From positions 3,509,865 to 3,573,864 of the forward strand of contig NZ_CP024768.1 in the NCBI RefSeq assembly GCF_011395035.1: a DNA stretch of 64,000 nt, given 5' to 3'. The position numbers were made by a program, and so were the translations under genes. Positions 31,701 to 38,579 of this stretch are shown in pieces. The notes below the pieces were generated by a model that did no database searches, was not told where the DNA came from, and saw only the letters and a program-made list of their open reading frames with translations. How positions within the stretch are numbered: the first letter of the stretch is position 1; every line of letters begins with the position of its first letter. This DNA is from Pantoea cypripedii (lineage in GTDB: Bacteria > Pseudomonadota > Gammaproteobacteria > Enterobacterales > Enterobacteriaceae).

Positions 31701-34700
31701 TCATAAATACTGATGATACTGCCCGCTTCAGCCGTCCCGCTCAGCGTTGGGGTGCTGTCATTAGTCAGGCCGTTCAGCGTATCGCCATCGTCATTGGTCG
31801 CCGTCAGATTGGTTACCGGATCCGGAGCCGAAGTATCCACGGTCAACAGGATCGGATCGGACGCGATACCGGTATTCCCCGCCGGATCGGTCACGGTGGT
31901 GGTCAGGCTGTGAGCGCCTGGATCCAGCGTCGGTGAGGTAAAGCTCCAGTTGCCGTCAGTATCGACGATGGCGGTGCCCAGCACGGTAGTGCCATCGGAA
32001 ACTGTCACCGTACTACCGGCTTCGGCGGTGCCGCTCAATACCGGGGTGGTATCGTTGGTGGCACCCGTGGTGATCGGCACCAGCGCTCCGCTGTTGTCGT
32101 TGCTGAGTTGTAAATTATCGGCGGCTGCCGGGGCGGTGGTATCGATGGTGACGGCGATCGGATCCGATGCCGGGCCCGCGTTACCCGCCGCATCGGTCAC
32201 GGTAGCGGTCAGGCTGTGAGCGCCTTCATCCAATGCTGGGGTGGTGAAGCTCCAGTTACCATCGCCATCCACTGCTGCCGTACCCAGCACATTCGTGCCA
32301 TCAGAAACTGTGACGGTGCTGCCCGGCTCGGCGGTGCCGCTGAGTACCGGCGTGGTGTCGTTGGTCGCGCCACCTGCGGCAATCGGCACCGGGGTACCAC
32401 TGGAATCATTACTGAGTTGCAGACCCGCTGCGGCCGCTGGTGGCTGAGTATCCACCGTAAACGCCACCGGATCGGAAGCAGTGCTGGTGTTACCTGCCGG
32501 ATCGGTCACGGTGGTGGTCAGGCTATGCGAGCCTTCACTCAGTTCCGGCGTAGTGAAGCTCCAGTTACCGTCGCCATCCACAGTTGCTGTACCCAGCACC
32601 ACGCTGCCGTCGGAGACAGTGACGGTGCTGCCCGCCTCAGCGGTACCACTCAACACCGGCGTGATGTCGTTGGTGGAACCTGAAGTGACAGGGACTGACG
32701 TGCCGCTGGAATCGTTGCTGAGTAACAGGTCCGCTGCTGCTGCCGGAGCAGTGGTATCAATGATGACCGCAACCGGATCCGAGGCTACACCGGTGTTACC
32801 GGCCGCATCGGTCACGGTCGTGGTCAGGCTGTGAGCGCCCTCATCCAGCGCGGGGGTGGTAAAGCTCCAGTTGCCGTTGCCATCCACCGTTGCCGTACCC
32901 AGCACGTTAGTGCCATCGGAAACCGTGACGGTACTGCCCGGTTCAGCACTGCCACTCAACACCGGCGTGGTGTCGTTGGTGGTGCCACCTGCGGCAATCG
33001 GAACGGATGTGCCACTTTCGTCGTTACTGAGCTGCAAGCCTGTCGCCGCCGCAGGAGCCGTCGTATCGACGGTGAAATCAATCGCCGTCGTTGGCGGACT
33101 GGTGTTGCCTGCCGGATCGGTCACGGTGGCCGTCAGGCTATGCGCACCCTCACCCAGTTCCGGCGTGGTGAAGCTCCAGTTACCATCGTTATCAACCGCG
33201 GCCGTACCCAACACCGAACCATTATCAGACACGGTTACCGTGCTGCCCGGATCGGCGGTGCCACTGAGCACCGGCGTGGTGTCATTGGTCGCGCCACCTG
33301 CGGCAATCGGCGCTGAAGGCGTAGTTTCGTCATTGCTCAGCAGCACATCGCCCGCCACCGCCGGGGCGGTAGTATCGATGGTGACGGTGACCGGATCCGA
33401 AACAGCACTGGTGTTCCCCGCCGGATCGGTGACAGTAGCTGTCAGGCTGTGGTCACCCTCACCCAATGGTGTGGTGGTAAAGCTCCAGTTGCCGTTGTTG
33501 TCTGCCGTTGCCGTCCCCAGCACGGTGCTACCGTCAGAAACCGTCACGGTGCTGCCCGGCTCTGCCGTGCCATTCAATACTGGCGTGGTGTCGTTGGTGA
33601 CACCGCCATCTGCAATCGGCTCCGGTGTGCCAGTCAAATCATTGCTGAGTTGCAGTCCGCCAGCCGCATCCGGTGCGGTGGTGTCCACGTTAACGATGAC
33701 AGGGCTGGAAGCCGGTCCGGTGTTACCCGCAGGATCGGTGACGGTGGTGGTCAGGCTATGGTCGCCTTCATCCAATGTTGGTGTGGTAAAGCTCCAGTTA
33801 CCGTCACTGTCCACCGTCGTGGTACCCAGCACCGTGCCACCATCTGAGACAGTGACCGTGGTGCCTGGCTCTGCTGTACCACTCAACACCGGTGTGGTGT
33901 CGTTGGTGGCGCCAGAGGTGATCGGTACGGAGGTGCCACTTGAGTCGTTGCTCAGTTGTACATTGTCAGCAGCCGCTGGCGGGGTGGTATCCACAGTGAA
34001 CACGAAGGGACTGGATGGATCGCTGGTATTACCCGCCTGGTCAGTTACCGTCGTGGTCAGACTATGATCACCCTCAGTCAGGGTAGGTAACGTAAAGCTC
34101 CAGTTGCCATCGGTATCGGCAGTGGTGGTGCCCAGCAAAGTATCACCATCGAGGATCGATACGATGGCATTCGGTTCGGCGCTACCACTCAACACTGGGG
34201 TGTTATCATTGGTGGCGCTGCCCGGCTCGATCGGAACCAGCGTACCGCTTTCGTCATTGCTGAGCTGCAACCCGCCTGTGGCCCCCGTGGCCACCGTATC
34301 AATGGTGATATTGATGGTGGCGGATTCGGTCACATTGCCGTTGATATCGGTGATGCTGGCCTGGAACGCGTGCGCACCATCAGCCAGTGCCGTGGGTGTG
34401 AAGACCCACTGACCATTACCGTCTGCGGTTACGCTGCCAAGCACCGTAGTGCCGTCATACAGGGTGATGAGGCTGTTGGCCGTCGCCAGACCACTCAGCA
34501 CTGGCGTGCTGTCGTGGGTAAAGTCACCATCACTCAGCTGAACCAGGGTGTTGCCCGTGTCGTCCGTCACCTGCAACGAACTGGTGGCAGGCGGCAGATC
34601 GGCATTGATGGTCACGTTGAACGGCGTGGTTGCCGGGCTGACATTTCCTGCCGCATCGGTCACGGTGGCAGTCAGGCTGTGGCTGCCATTGGTCAGCGCC

Positions 34701-37588
34701 TCTGGCGTGAAGCTCCAGTTGCCGTCACTGCCCACCGTCACGGTACCCAGCAGGGTATCGCCGTCATAAACGCTGACGACGCTATTCGCCTCAGCCTGAC
34801 CACTCAGGGTGGGTGTGTTGTCATCACTGAAACCACCGGAGGTCAGTGGTCCCTGGCTGTCGCCAACGTTATCCGTCACCACCAGACCGCTGACCGCGGC
34901 TGGTGGCGTGGTGTCCACGGTAAAGGCGATCGGCGCAGAGGCCGGGCTGGTATTGCCCGCTGCATCGGTCACGGTAGTGGTCAGGCTGTGGTTGCCATCG
35001 GTCAACTGAGGGGTGGTGTAGCTCCAGCTACCATCAGGGTTGACCGTGACTGTGCCCAGCACCGTCGTGCCATCGGAGATGGTCACGGTGGTGCCGGGTT
35101 CCGCCGTGCCGCTCAGTAACGGTGAGCTGTCATTGGTTGCGCCCCCCGCAGTGATCGGCACCACCGTGCTACCGTCATTGTTGCTGAGCTGCAAGTCACC
35201 CGCCGCTGCCGGTGCCTGGGTATCAATGGTGATGTTAATGGTGACGGAGTCGGTGACGTTGCTGTTGCTATCGGTGATGGTGGCATGAAAGTCGTGTGAA
35301 CCATCCGCCAATGTAGTTGGGGTAAAGCTCCACTGTCCGTTATCGCCGGCCACCACGCTGCCGAGCAACGTAGTACCGTCATACAGCGTAATCAGATTGT
35401 TAGCGCCCGCCAGACCGCTCAGCACTGGCGTGCTGTCCTGAGTACTGGCCCCATCGGCCAACGAGATCAGCGTATTGCCGCTATCGTCAGTCACCTGCAA
35501 CGAGGTGGTGGCGGGAGGCAGGTCTGCCGCGATGACCGCATCAAACGCAGGCGTTGCTGCGCTGACATTACCGGCAGTATCCGTTACCGTCACCGTCAGA
35601 CTATGGCTGCCATTGGTCAGGGCTGGAGTGGTAAAGCTCCAGTTACCGTTGACATCAGTGGTTGTATTGCCCAACAGCGTCGTGCCGTCATAAATGCTGA
35701 TCAGGCTGTTCGGTTCCGCCTGGCCGCTCAGGGTTGGCGTGTTGTCATCGGTAGAGGCACCCGAGGTGATCGGTCCCTGACTATCCCCGACGTTATCCGT
35801 TACCGTCAGTCCGCTGGCTGCCGCAGGCGGTGTGGTATCGACGGTGAAGTTGAGGGGATCGGACGCCGGGCTGGTATTGCCTGCCGGATCGGTGACCGTG
35901 GTGGTCAGGCTATGCTGGCCCTCACCTAATGTCGGCGTAGTGAAACTCCAGTTACCGTCACTGCCAACCACCACCGTACCGAGTACCGTGGTGCCATCCG
36001 AAACGGTGACGGTACTGCCCGGTTCAGCCGTACCCGTCAGCAACGGGGTCGTATCGTTGGTCGAACTGCCCGCAGGCACCGGAATCACCGTGCTGCCGTC
36101 GTTGTTGCTGAGATTCAAGTCACCGGCTGCTTCCGGTGCCACCGTATCGATATTGATAATGATGGTGTTGGAGACAGTCTGATTGCCGTTAGCATCGATA
36201 ATGGTGGCATGGAAGCTATGCTGTCCATCAGCCAGTGTGGTCGGCGTAAACACCCATTGACCGTCACTGCCTGCCACTACGCTGCCCAACAGCGTATTAC
36301 CGTCATACAGGGTGATCACCGCGTTCGCCGTCGTCAGGCCACTCAGTATCGGGGTATTGTCATGCGTGCTGGCACCATCACCCAGTTGCCTTGGCGTGTT
36401 ACCACTGTCATCGGTGACCTGCAAGCTGGTGGTGGCCGGAGCCAGCGCGTCAACGGTCAGGTCGAAGGCTGGCGTTGCTGCACTGACGTTACCCGCAGCA
36501 TCGGTGACCGTCACACTCAGGCTGTGACTGCCGTTACTCAGCGCCGGGGTGGTAAAACTCCAGTCGCCGTTGGCTCCGACGGTAACCGTGCCTAACAGCG
36601 TGGTGCCATCGTAAATGCTGACCGTGGAACCCGCCTCGGCCTTACCGCTTAACGTTGGCGTGTTGTCATCGGTAGAACTACCAGACGTCAGCGGCCCTTG
36701 CGTACCACCGACGTTGTCAGTCACCACCAGGTCGCTTGCAACTGCCGGGGGGATGGTATCGACGGTGAAGTTAATAGGATCCGACGCGGCGCTGGTGTTA
36801 CCCGCTGGGTCGGTCACAGTGGTGGTCAGGCTGTGCGAACCCTCCCCCAGCGTGGGCGTGGTGTAGCTCCAGGTGCCGTCAGAGCCGACAGTCACGGTAC
36901 CCAACAGGGTACTGCCGTCGTAAATGCTGACCGTGCTGCCCGCTTCCGCAGTACCGGTTAAGGTTGGTGTGGTGTCGTCGGTGCTCGATCCGTTGCTAAT
37001 CGCCCCCTGAATAGAGCCAGCGGTATCTGTCAGAACCAGGTTAGTGGCAACACCCGGTGCCGTGGTATCACCACCGCCACCGCCGTTGTTACCGCCACCA
37101 CCACCGTTGTTGCCGCCACCATTATCACCACCGCCGCCAGTGTCGCCGCCAGTATTGCTGCCACCGCCGCCTCCACCGCTGCTGGAACCGGCAAACATCG
37201 CGGCAATCCCAGCCAGAGCGGCACCACCCAGACCAAAGGCGGCAATCGCGCCATCATGTGTAGTGTTTTCCGCAAGCAGCCCCTCGGTACTGTCGATATT
37301 GAGATACTCGAACCCTGGCTCCCCCGGGTGCTCTACCCACCACAATGCGCCATTGTGGTCTTCCAACACCAAATCACTCGCGCCATTTGGGCCGTAAAAA
37401 TTATGAATAACAAGAACATCACCCGATTTCGTGGTGACAATAAGATCATTACCGTTGCGTGTGTAGGATTTAATATCTGACTTTTCAAGTTTGAGCTGAA
37501 CCACACTCGGAGAGGTCAACGTGATATTGTTGCCATTCAGCACCGACGCGATGGTGCCTCCTTTAGGCGTGACTGAGATATTATTCAT
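22766..37588 (-). CDS. bapA: Giant BapA-like biofilm adhesin with 41 Ig-like repeats
   Basis: A 4940-residue surface adhesin exported by the adjacent type I system. Order of parts: BapA/LapF prefix-like domain (about 1-110, including SPSVVQLKLEKSDIKSYTRNG and LEDHNGALWWVEHPG); a hydrophobic Gly/Ala helix (about 112-134); a Gly/Asn linker (about 135-173); 41 Ig-like domains of about 100 residues ending in VDTxAP; a shorter domain; two VCBS-like domains (YGTLTIDSHGNYTYTL and YGSLSIAADGSYTYAL); and a C-terminal type I secretion target region of the VCA0849 kind (DTLTSSAYDDTITSGAGTDTLVYHLL, DKIDVSNLLIGW). I noticed no cysteine and few basic residues in the repeats. ATG at 37588 (MNNISVTPKGG) is preferred to a GTG five codons upstream; the ribosome site is weak either way. 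Salmonella BapA (about 3800 residues, 28 repeats) has the same architecture and operon order. The function in biofilm formation or attachment is inferred from that family. Confidence 0.93.
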   Translation of the reverse strand: MNNISVTPKGGTIASVLNGNNITLTSPSVVQLKLEKSDIKSYTRNGNDLIVTTKSGDVLVIHNFYGPNGASDLVLEDHNGALWWVEHPGEPGFEYLNIDSTEGLLAENTTHDGAIAAFGLGGAALAGIAAMFAGSSSGGGGGGSNTGGDTGGGGDNGGGNNGGGGGNNGGGGGDTTAPGVATNLVLTDTAGSIQGAISNGSSTDDTTPTLTGTAEAGSTVSIYDGSTLLGTVTVGSDGTWSYTTPTLGEGSHSLTTTVTDPAGNTSAASDPINFTVDTIPPAVASDLVVTDNVGGTQGPLTSGSSTDDNTPTLSGKAEAGSTVSIYDGTTLLGTVTVGANGDWSFTTPALSNGSHSLSVTVTDAAGNVSAATPAFDLTVDALAPATTSLQVTDDSGNTPRQLGDGASTHDNTPILSGLTTANAVITLYDGNTLLGSVVAGSDGQWVFTPTTLADGQHSFHATIIDANGNQTVSNTIIINIDTVAPEAAGDLNLSNNDGSTVIPVPAGSSTNDTTPLLTGTAEPGSTVTVSDGTTVLGTVVVGSDGNWSFTTPTLGEGQHSLTTTVTDPAGNTSPASDPLNFTVDTTPPAAASGLTVTDNVGDSQGPITSGASTDDNTPTLSGQAEPNSLISIYDGTTLLGNTTTDVNGNWSFTTPALTNGSHSLTVTVTDTAGNVSAATPAFDAVIAADLPPATTSLQVTDDSGNTLISLADGASTQDSTPVLSGLAGANNLITLYDGTTLLGSVVAGDNGQWSFTPTTLADGSHDFHATITDSNSNVTDSVTINITIDTQAPAAAGDLQLSNNDGSTVVPITAGGATNDSSPLLSGTAEPGTTVTISDGTTVLGTVTVNPDGSWSYTTPQLTDGNHSLTTTVTDAAGNTSPASAPIAFTVDTTPPAAVSGLVVTDNVGDSQGPLTSGGFSDDNTPTLSGQAEANSVVSVYDGDTLLGTVTVGSDGNWSFTPEALTNGSHSLTATVTDAAGNVSPATTPFNVTINADLPPATSSLQVTDDTGNTLVQLSDGDFTHDSTPVLSGLATANSLITLYDGTTVLGSVTADGNGQWVFTPTALADGAHAFQASITDINGNVTESATINITIDTVATGATGGLQLSNDESGTLVPIEPGSATNDNTPVLSGSAEPNAIVSILDGDTLLGTTTADTDGNWSFTLPTLTEGDHSLTTTVTDQAGNTSDPSSPFVFTVDTTPPAAADNVQLSNDSSGTSVPITSGATNDTTPVLSGTAEPGTTVTVSDGGTVLGTTTVDSDGNWSFTTPTLDEGDHSLTTTVTDPAGNTGPASSPVIVNVDTTAPDAAGGLQLSNDLTGTPEPIADGGVTNDTTPVLNGTAEPGSTVTVSDGSTVLGTATADNNGNWSFTTTPLGEGDHSLTATVTDPAGNTSAVSDPVTVTIDTTAPAVAGDVLLSNDETTPSAPIAAGGATNDTTPVLSGTADPGSTVTVSDNGSVLGTAAVDNDGNWSFTTPELGEGAHSLTATVTDPAGNTSPPTTAIDFTVDTTAPAAATGLQLSNDESGTSVPIAAGGTTNDTTPVLSGSAEPGSTVTVSDGTNVLGTATVDGNGNWSFTTPALDEGAHSLTTTVTDAAGNTGVASDPVAVIIDTTAPAAAADLLLSNDSSGTSVPVTSGSTNDITPVLSGTAEAGSTVTVSDGSVVLGTATVDGDGNWSFTTPELSEGSHSLTTTVTDPAGNTSTASDPVAFTVDTQPPAAAAGLQLSNDSSGTPVPIAAGGATNDTTPVLSGTAEPGSTVTVSDGTNVLGTAAVDGDGNWSFTTPALDEGAHSLTATVTDAAGNAGPASDPIAVTIDTTAPAAADNLQLSNDNSGALVPITTGATNDTTPVLSGTAEAGSTVTVSDGTTVLGTAIVDTDGNWSFTSPTLDPGAHSLTTTVTDPAGNTGIASDPILLTVDTSAPDPVTNLTATNDDGDTLNGLTNDSTPTLSGTAEAGSIISIYDNMALIGTVLADATTGSWSVTLQTLTDGDHNLMVTETDAAGNISAPSNMVALTVDTTAPDVADFALNNNNGSTEIPIANGGITNDNSPVLSGTTEPNSLITIYDGTDAIGSVTTDGSGNWSFITTPLLDGSHALSITVTDAAGNTGPSSAALNFDIDTTAPDPVTDLVVNNNEGSTLVPITDGNLTNDATPELSGTAEAGSIVSVYDGTTLLGTTSAGADGSWTFTTSDLGQGPHSLSVTVSDAAGNTSANSTTVDFTVDSEAPAAADNLLLTNDQNDTPIAAGGSTNDNTPVLSGTAEANSIVTVSDGSNVLGTAITDADGNWSFTTPILNDGAHSLSVTVADVAGNVSDPSAPIALTVDTVAPSAVADLVLTNDAGTDPVDIPNGGLTNDNTPVLSGSAEAGSIIVISDENGVLGSVTVGDGGSWNFTPSALADGSHTLSVTATDAAGNASVPATISLEVDATAPDAAAGITLSNDNGTTPTTITNGSTTGDSTPLLAGTAEVGSTVTILDGTTVIGTVLVDSNGQWSFSTPTLSDASHSLSVTVTDAAGNTSAASTPITFTVDTAQPDATSLVVSNDNGTTPVPLVDGATTNDNTPLLTGTAEANSIITVYDGTVVIGSAAADGSGNWSFSAPTLTDGTHTLSATVTDTLGNVSTASTTITVAVDATAPEPVGDLVLQNNDSTPSVVIADGGTTNDDTPELSGTAEANSIITVYDGTTLLGTTTSDGDGNWSYTTSSLSNATHTLNVTVTDEAGNVSSTTSITVTVDNQVPDPVSNFAIYDNDGTTPVLIANNGSTNDDTPVLRGNAAAGNTINIFQDGSLIGIATVADNGTWRFETTALTDGPYTYTVSVTDAAGNTSAVSADYTVTIDTVAPDAVSDLVVTDDAGAQIGELTSGDTTDDNTPTLSGSAVTGEVISIYDGTTLLGTVTAAAGAWSFTPAALSNGSHSFTVTVTDAAGNVSAASSPAFDLTISAGQPPATSTLEITDDSGSTLVQLSDGADTKDNTPVLSGVAAEDDVITIHDGATVLGSVLVDASGQWTFTPAPALADGGHALYITTVDGLGNPGVTSDTINITVDTAVPATVADLVVSNDSSGTPVVIADGSSTNDSTPLLTGTAEANAVITIYDGTSVVGSTSANASGIWSYNTPTLSNGSHTLSVTATDAAGNASPNSASVTFTVDTHAPAAATLVVTNDVTSTVVPNGGSTNDSTPTLSGTAEANSVVTIYDGTTVLGSATASAGGIWSFTTAALAEGSHALSVRATDAAGNVSVASSTATVVIDTVAPAAVTLAASNNNGTTAIPIANNGTTNDNTPALSGTAEAGSKITISDGTTVLGTVTAGSNGAWSFTTSTLADGTHTLNVTATDAAGNVSPNAAVTLTVDTGVPTASTLTVTADNVTPNVTIPSGGSTNDNTPTLSGTAEAGAVVTISDGSTVLGSVTAGAGGAWSFTTAALANGSHPLSVTVKDAAGNVSPATSATVIVDTVAPTASTLVVTNDVTSTVVPNGGSTNDNTPTLSGTAEVGSRVTISDGTTVLGSVTVGAGGTWSFIPTALLDGTHPLSVTVTDAAGNVSGTTSATVIIDTVAPVAVTLAASNNNGSTPVAIANNGTTNDSTPGLSGTAEAGSKITISDGTTVLGTVTAGSNGAWSFTTSTLADGTHTLNVTATDAAGNVSPNASVTLTVDTGVPTASTLTVTADNVTPNVTIPSGGYTNDNTPTLSGTAEAGAVVTISDGSTVLGSVTAGAGGAWTFTTAALANGSHPLSVTVKDAAGNVSPATSATVIVDTVAPTASTLVITNDAAGVVVPSGGSTNDSTPVLSGTAEVGSKVTISDGSTVLGTVTVGAGGTWSFTTATLSNGTHPLSVTVTDLAGNVSGTTSASVIIDTVAPAAVTGLAASNNNGSTPVAIPNNGSTNDNTPALNGTAEAGSKVAIYDGSTLLGTVTAGSNGAWSFTTSTLADGTHTLNVTATDAAGNVSPNASVTLTVDTGVPTASTLTVTADNVTPNVTIPSGGYTNDNTPTLSGTAEAGAVVTISDGSTVLGSVTAGAGGAWSFTTAALANGTHPLSVTVKDAAGNVSPATAATVIVDTVAPTASTLVITNDAAGVVVPSGGSTNDSTPVLSGTAEVGSKVTIYDGSTVLGTLTVGGSGTWSFTTATLSNGTHPLSVTVTDLAGNVSGTTSASVIIDTVAPAAVTGLAASNNNGGSAVTIPNNGTTNDNTPLLSGTAEAGAKITIYDGATLLGTTTAASSGAWSFTTSTLTEGTHTLNVTATDAAGNVSPNASVTLTVDSVAPGNSTLTVTNDSVTPNVTVPSGGYTRDTTPVLSGTAEVGSRVTIYDGATIIGSVTVGASGTWSFTTAVLADGSHSISVTATDAAGNVSGITSSTVIVDTVAPTAATALAVNTAGTTLTGTGEAGTTVTVKDAGGNTIGTGTVGVTGSFSVTLTTAQTTGATLSVSLTDAAGNTSPTATVLGAIKIIAVNDAAEVDYSTTTTTVNNGTTSVSHTSLLSANLGSLLGVNVLSNGNAYLFSVGNDDTRTVTLNGATTTLVGLIGNYTLYLYQQQTDGTWALKSSTANYITTLLTIGTQTGANVTYSNLGTGTYAVVLGASTGISVLPTTTITTVTDTTVMAVTVAATVTGNLLTNDTSSVAGTVPAGTAVTSVSGHTVGTSTSFSTTYGTLTIDSHGNYTYTLKAGVDIDTLPAADTFSYSVTDAQGVVTTATLSVSLVHATGTASLLTANSLFVESVSTTDSDHSVSGSIWADSSTSHTGTLTITNEHGDSTTVLSSGHTVVAGDYGSLSIAADGSYTYALSAEINAQSITHKEVFSYTLASTDGTLTSNSFTIELHPTITGTAAADTLTSSAYDDTITSGAGTDTLVYHLLNSADATGGNGHDTWTDFSVTNGDKIDVSNLLIGWNDDTSNINDFVKVDHTADGSTVLSIDRDGTGTAYSSTQLVTLEGTNASLEELLQQPHQTHTA
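24533..28153 (-). repeat. Higher-order A-B-C repeat array in bapA (Ig-like domains 30-41)
   Basis: Twelve domains in a strict three-type cycle: C (TLVVTND..VVPxGGSTND), A (LAASNNNGxT..NNGTTND) and B (TLTVTADNVTPNVTIPSGG). A 17-base marker, CGACAATCACCGTCGCC, recurs at 25441, 26347 and 27250, giving units of 906 and 903 bp that are nearly identical at DNA level. The outermost copies (domains 40-41) are more diverged. Such long identical units are expected to recombine and to collapse in short-read assemblies. Confidence 0.88.
28154..29083 (-). repeat. Isolated X-Y-Z trimer in bapA (domains 27-29)
   Basis: Three domains match, in order, the X (TDDAG..SGDTTDDNTPTLSG), Y (ITDDSGSTLVQLSDGADTKD) and Z (VSNDSSGTP) types that otherwise occur only near the N-terminus, about 5 kb away. 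Domains 18-26, between this trimer and the uniform Z-like block 11-17, are individually diverged. This suggests movement or loss of units between distant parts of the array. Confidence 0.75.
33989..37069 (-). repeat. Higher-order X-Y-Z repeat array in bapA (domains 1-10)
   Basis: Domains 2-10 follow a three-type cycle: X (TDNVGDSQGPLTSG), Y (PPATTSLQVTDDSGNT) and Z (LQLSNNDGSTVVP); domain 1 resembles X. Copies are less similar to each other than those of the C-terminal A-B-C array, which suggests an older expansion. Domains 11-17 (down to about 31.8 kb) are a one-type run related to Z. Confidence 0.82.
37067..37187 (-). other. Gly/Asn-rich linker-coding tract in bapA
   Basis: Codes for about 40 residues that are almost only Gly, Asn, Asp, Thr and Ser between the hydrophobic N-terminal helix and the first Ig-like domain. 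Composed of repeated GGT/GGC-type codons, it is a low-complexity DNA tract where length variation is likely. Confidence 0.8.
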
Positions 37589-37677
37589 TTCTCTATATTC
37601 CACCGAAGGTTATCAGAATCCATAAAAACGCCCGAAATCCGCAGATCCCGGTTTCACAGTGAATACGCTTAGGTTAT

Positions 37678-37857
37678 TCACTTCTCTCTATTGACGACCT
37701 CAATCATGCTGATGATGAAATCGTACTGAGCCTTGTTAAGCCGCCATCCTGGTAATGGGGACGTTTTATTTCTTAAAATTACAACGGGGAAAATGTCTTT
37801 TTTATTGATTGGCAAAATGCGAACTACATGAAACTCCTTAAACTCTTTTTTTGGCAT
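37678..37857 (-). CDS. Small hypothetical ORF overlapping the EAL gene; possible frameshifted tail
   Basis: From the ATG at 37857 this encodes 59 residues (MPKKEFKEFHVVRIL...); an in-frame ATG at 37899 would give 73. No family is recognised and no signal peptide or membrane segment is seen. It overlaps the 3' end of the EAL gene by 34 bp (or 76 bp from the longer start) in another frame and has no clear ribosome site. It could be a separate small protein, or the true C-terminal tail of the EAL protein separated by a frameshift near the GGGG run at 37893-37896. The sequence alone does not decide. Confidence 0.35.
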   Translation of the reverse strand: MPKKEFKEFHVVRILPINKKDIFPVVILRNKTSPLPGWRLNKAQYDFIISMIEVVNREK

Positions 37858-38579
37858 ATCTGTTTTCCAGAAAGGTTTACCGCGCCAGAACCTCCCCATG
37901 ACTTATCAATAAAATCATTAAGATAAGAATCATTCCAGAGGTGTCCCTGCATGCCGTATATGGCTTTATTTGCCAGCAGTTCAACATGGCGTTGGGTTTC
38001 AACCCCCTCAACAATGACGCCATTGCATAAATCGTTGAGATGGCCTAACAGAATGTCAAATATGTGATTTTCGCCATATTTCCAGAAAAAGGCTTTATCG
38101 ATCTTGACGCATTCAAATATTCCGCTACTCATCATGGTCAGATTGGAATATCCCGGACCAAAATCATCGAGCCATAAAGGCGCGATTTTTGCTAAGCCTT
38201 TTAAAATTAACAAATCTGCCCGGGTATAACGGGCAATGAAGAATGCCGATATCTCGAAACGGAAAAAAGGCAACAGTTCCAGTTTTTGCTGGACTTCTCC
38301 GTCCGTAAAGATGCTGGTAACGATATCCCTGTTAATGTTTACGCTAATGATCTGCTGGAAACCTTTGCGATAAAGTTGTTCCAGATGTTCAAGCTGTAAC
38401 AGGAATATCTGCCATTTCTCTTCCGTCGATAACTGACTGAAAAAGCCTGATTCCCTGGCTGAATGATGCTCGTGGTTAATATCGGTATCGTCGGCAAAAC
38501 GCGTCAGCAATTCCCAGGCAATTAAATTGCCTGATAAACCGTAAACCGGTTCCAATATGAAGACGTATTGCTGTTGCAT
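37824..38579 (-). CDS. EAL-domain protein (putative cyclic-di-GMP phosphodiesterase)
   Basis: A 251-residue stand-alone EAL domain, the class that hydrolyses or senses cyclic-di-GMP. By eye the usual metal and substrate residues are kept: Glu23 (ELLTR in place of EALLR), Asn81, Glu109, Asp138-Asp139 (DDFGPGYSNL), Lys159, Glu191 (EGVET) and Gln211. It may therefore be active despite the variant motif. No membrane segment, GGDEF or sensory domain. The ATG at 38579 (MQQQYVFILEP) follows AGGGAG; a GTG eight codons upstream is the alternative. It is upstream of bapA on the same strand, about 235 bp away, so it may tune adhesin output or biofilm state; this is inference. The gene is AT-rich compared with its neighbours. 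Confidence 0.82.
   Translation of the reverse strand: MQQQYVFILEPVYGLSGNLIAWELLTRFADDTDINHEHHSARESGFFSQLSTEEKWQIFLLQLEHLEQLYRKGFQQIISVNINRDIVTSIFTDGEVQQKLELLPFFRFEISAFFIARYTRADLLILKGLAKIAPLWLDDFGPGYSNLTMMSSGIFECVKIDKAFFWKYGENHIFDILLGHLNDLCNGVIVEGVETQRHVELLANKAIYGMQGHLWNDSYLNDFIDKSWGGSGAVNLSGKQICQKKSLRSFM

Noticed and set aside
24533..37069. Direct repeats that could be mistaken for a CRISPR or satellite array
   Set aside because: The period is about 300 bp, in one open reading frame of 4940 codons, with Ig-like protein repeats; there are no short spacers or cas genes.
22910..37480. Many long + strand open frames across the bapA gene, some over 400 codons (for example 29868-31088 and 32856-34067)
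   Set aside because: They are antisense shadows of bapA. The repeated GC-rich codons (GGT, ACC, GAC and similar) suppress stop codons on the complement. The translations are themselves repetitive with the same period, and lack ribosome sites and family resemblance.
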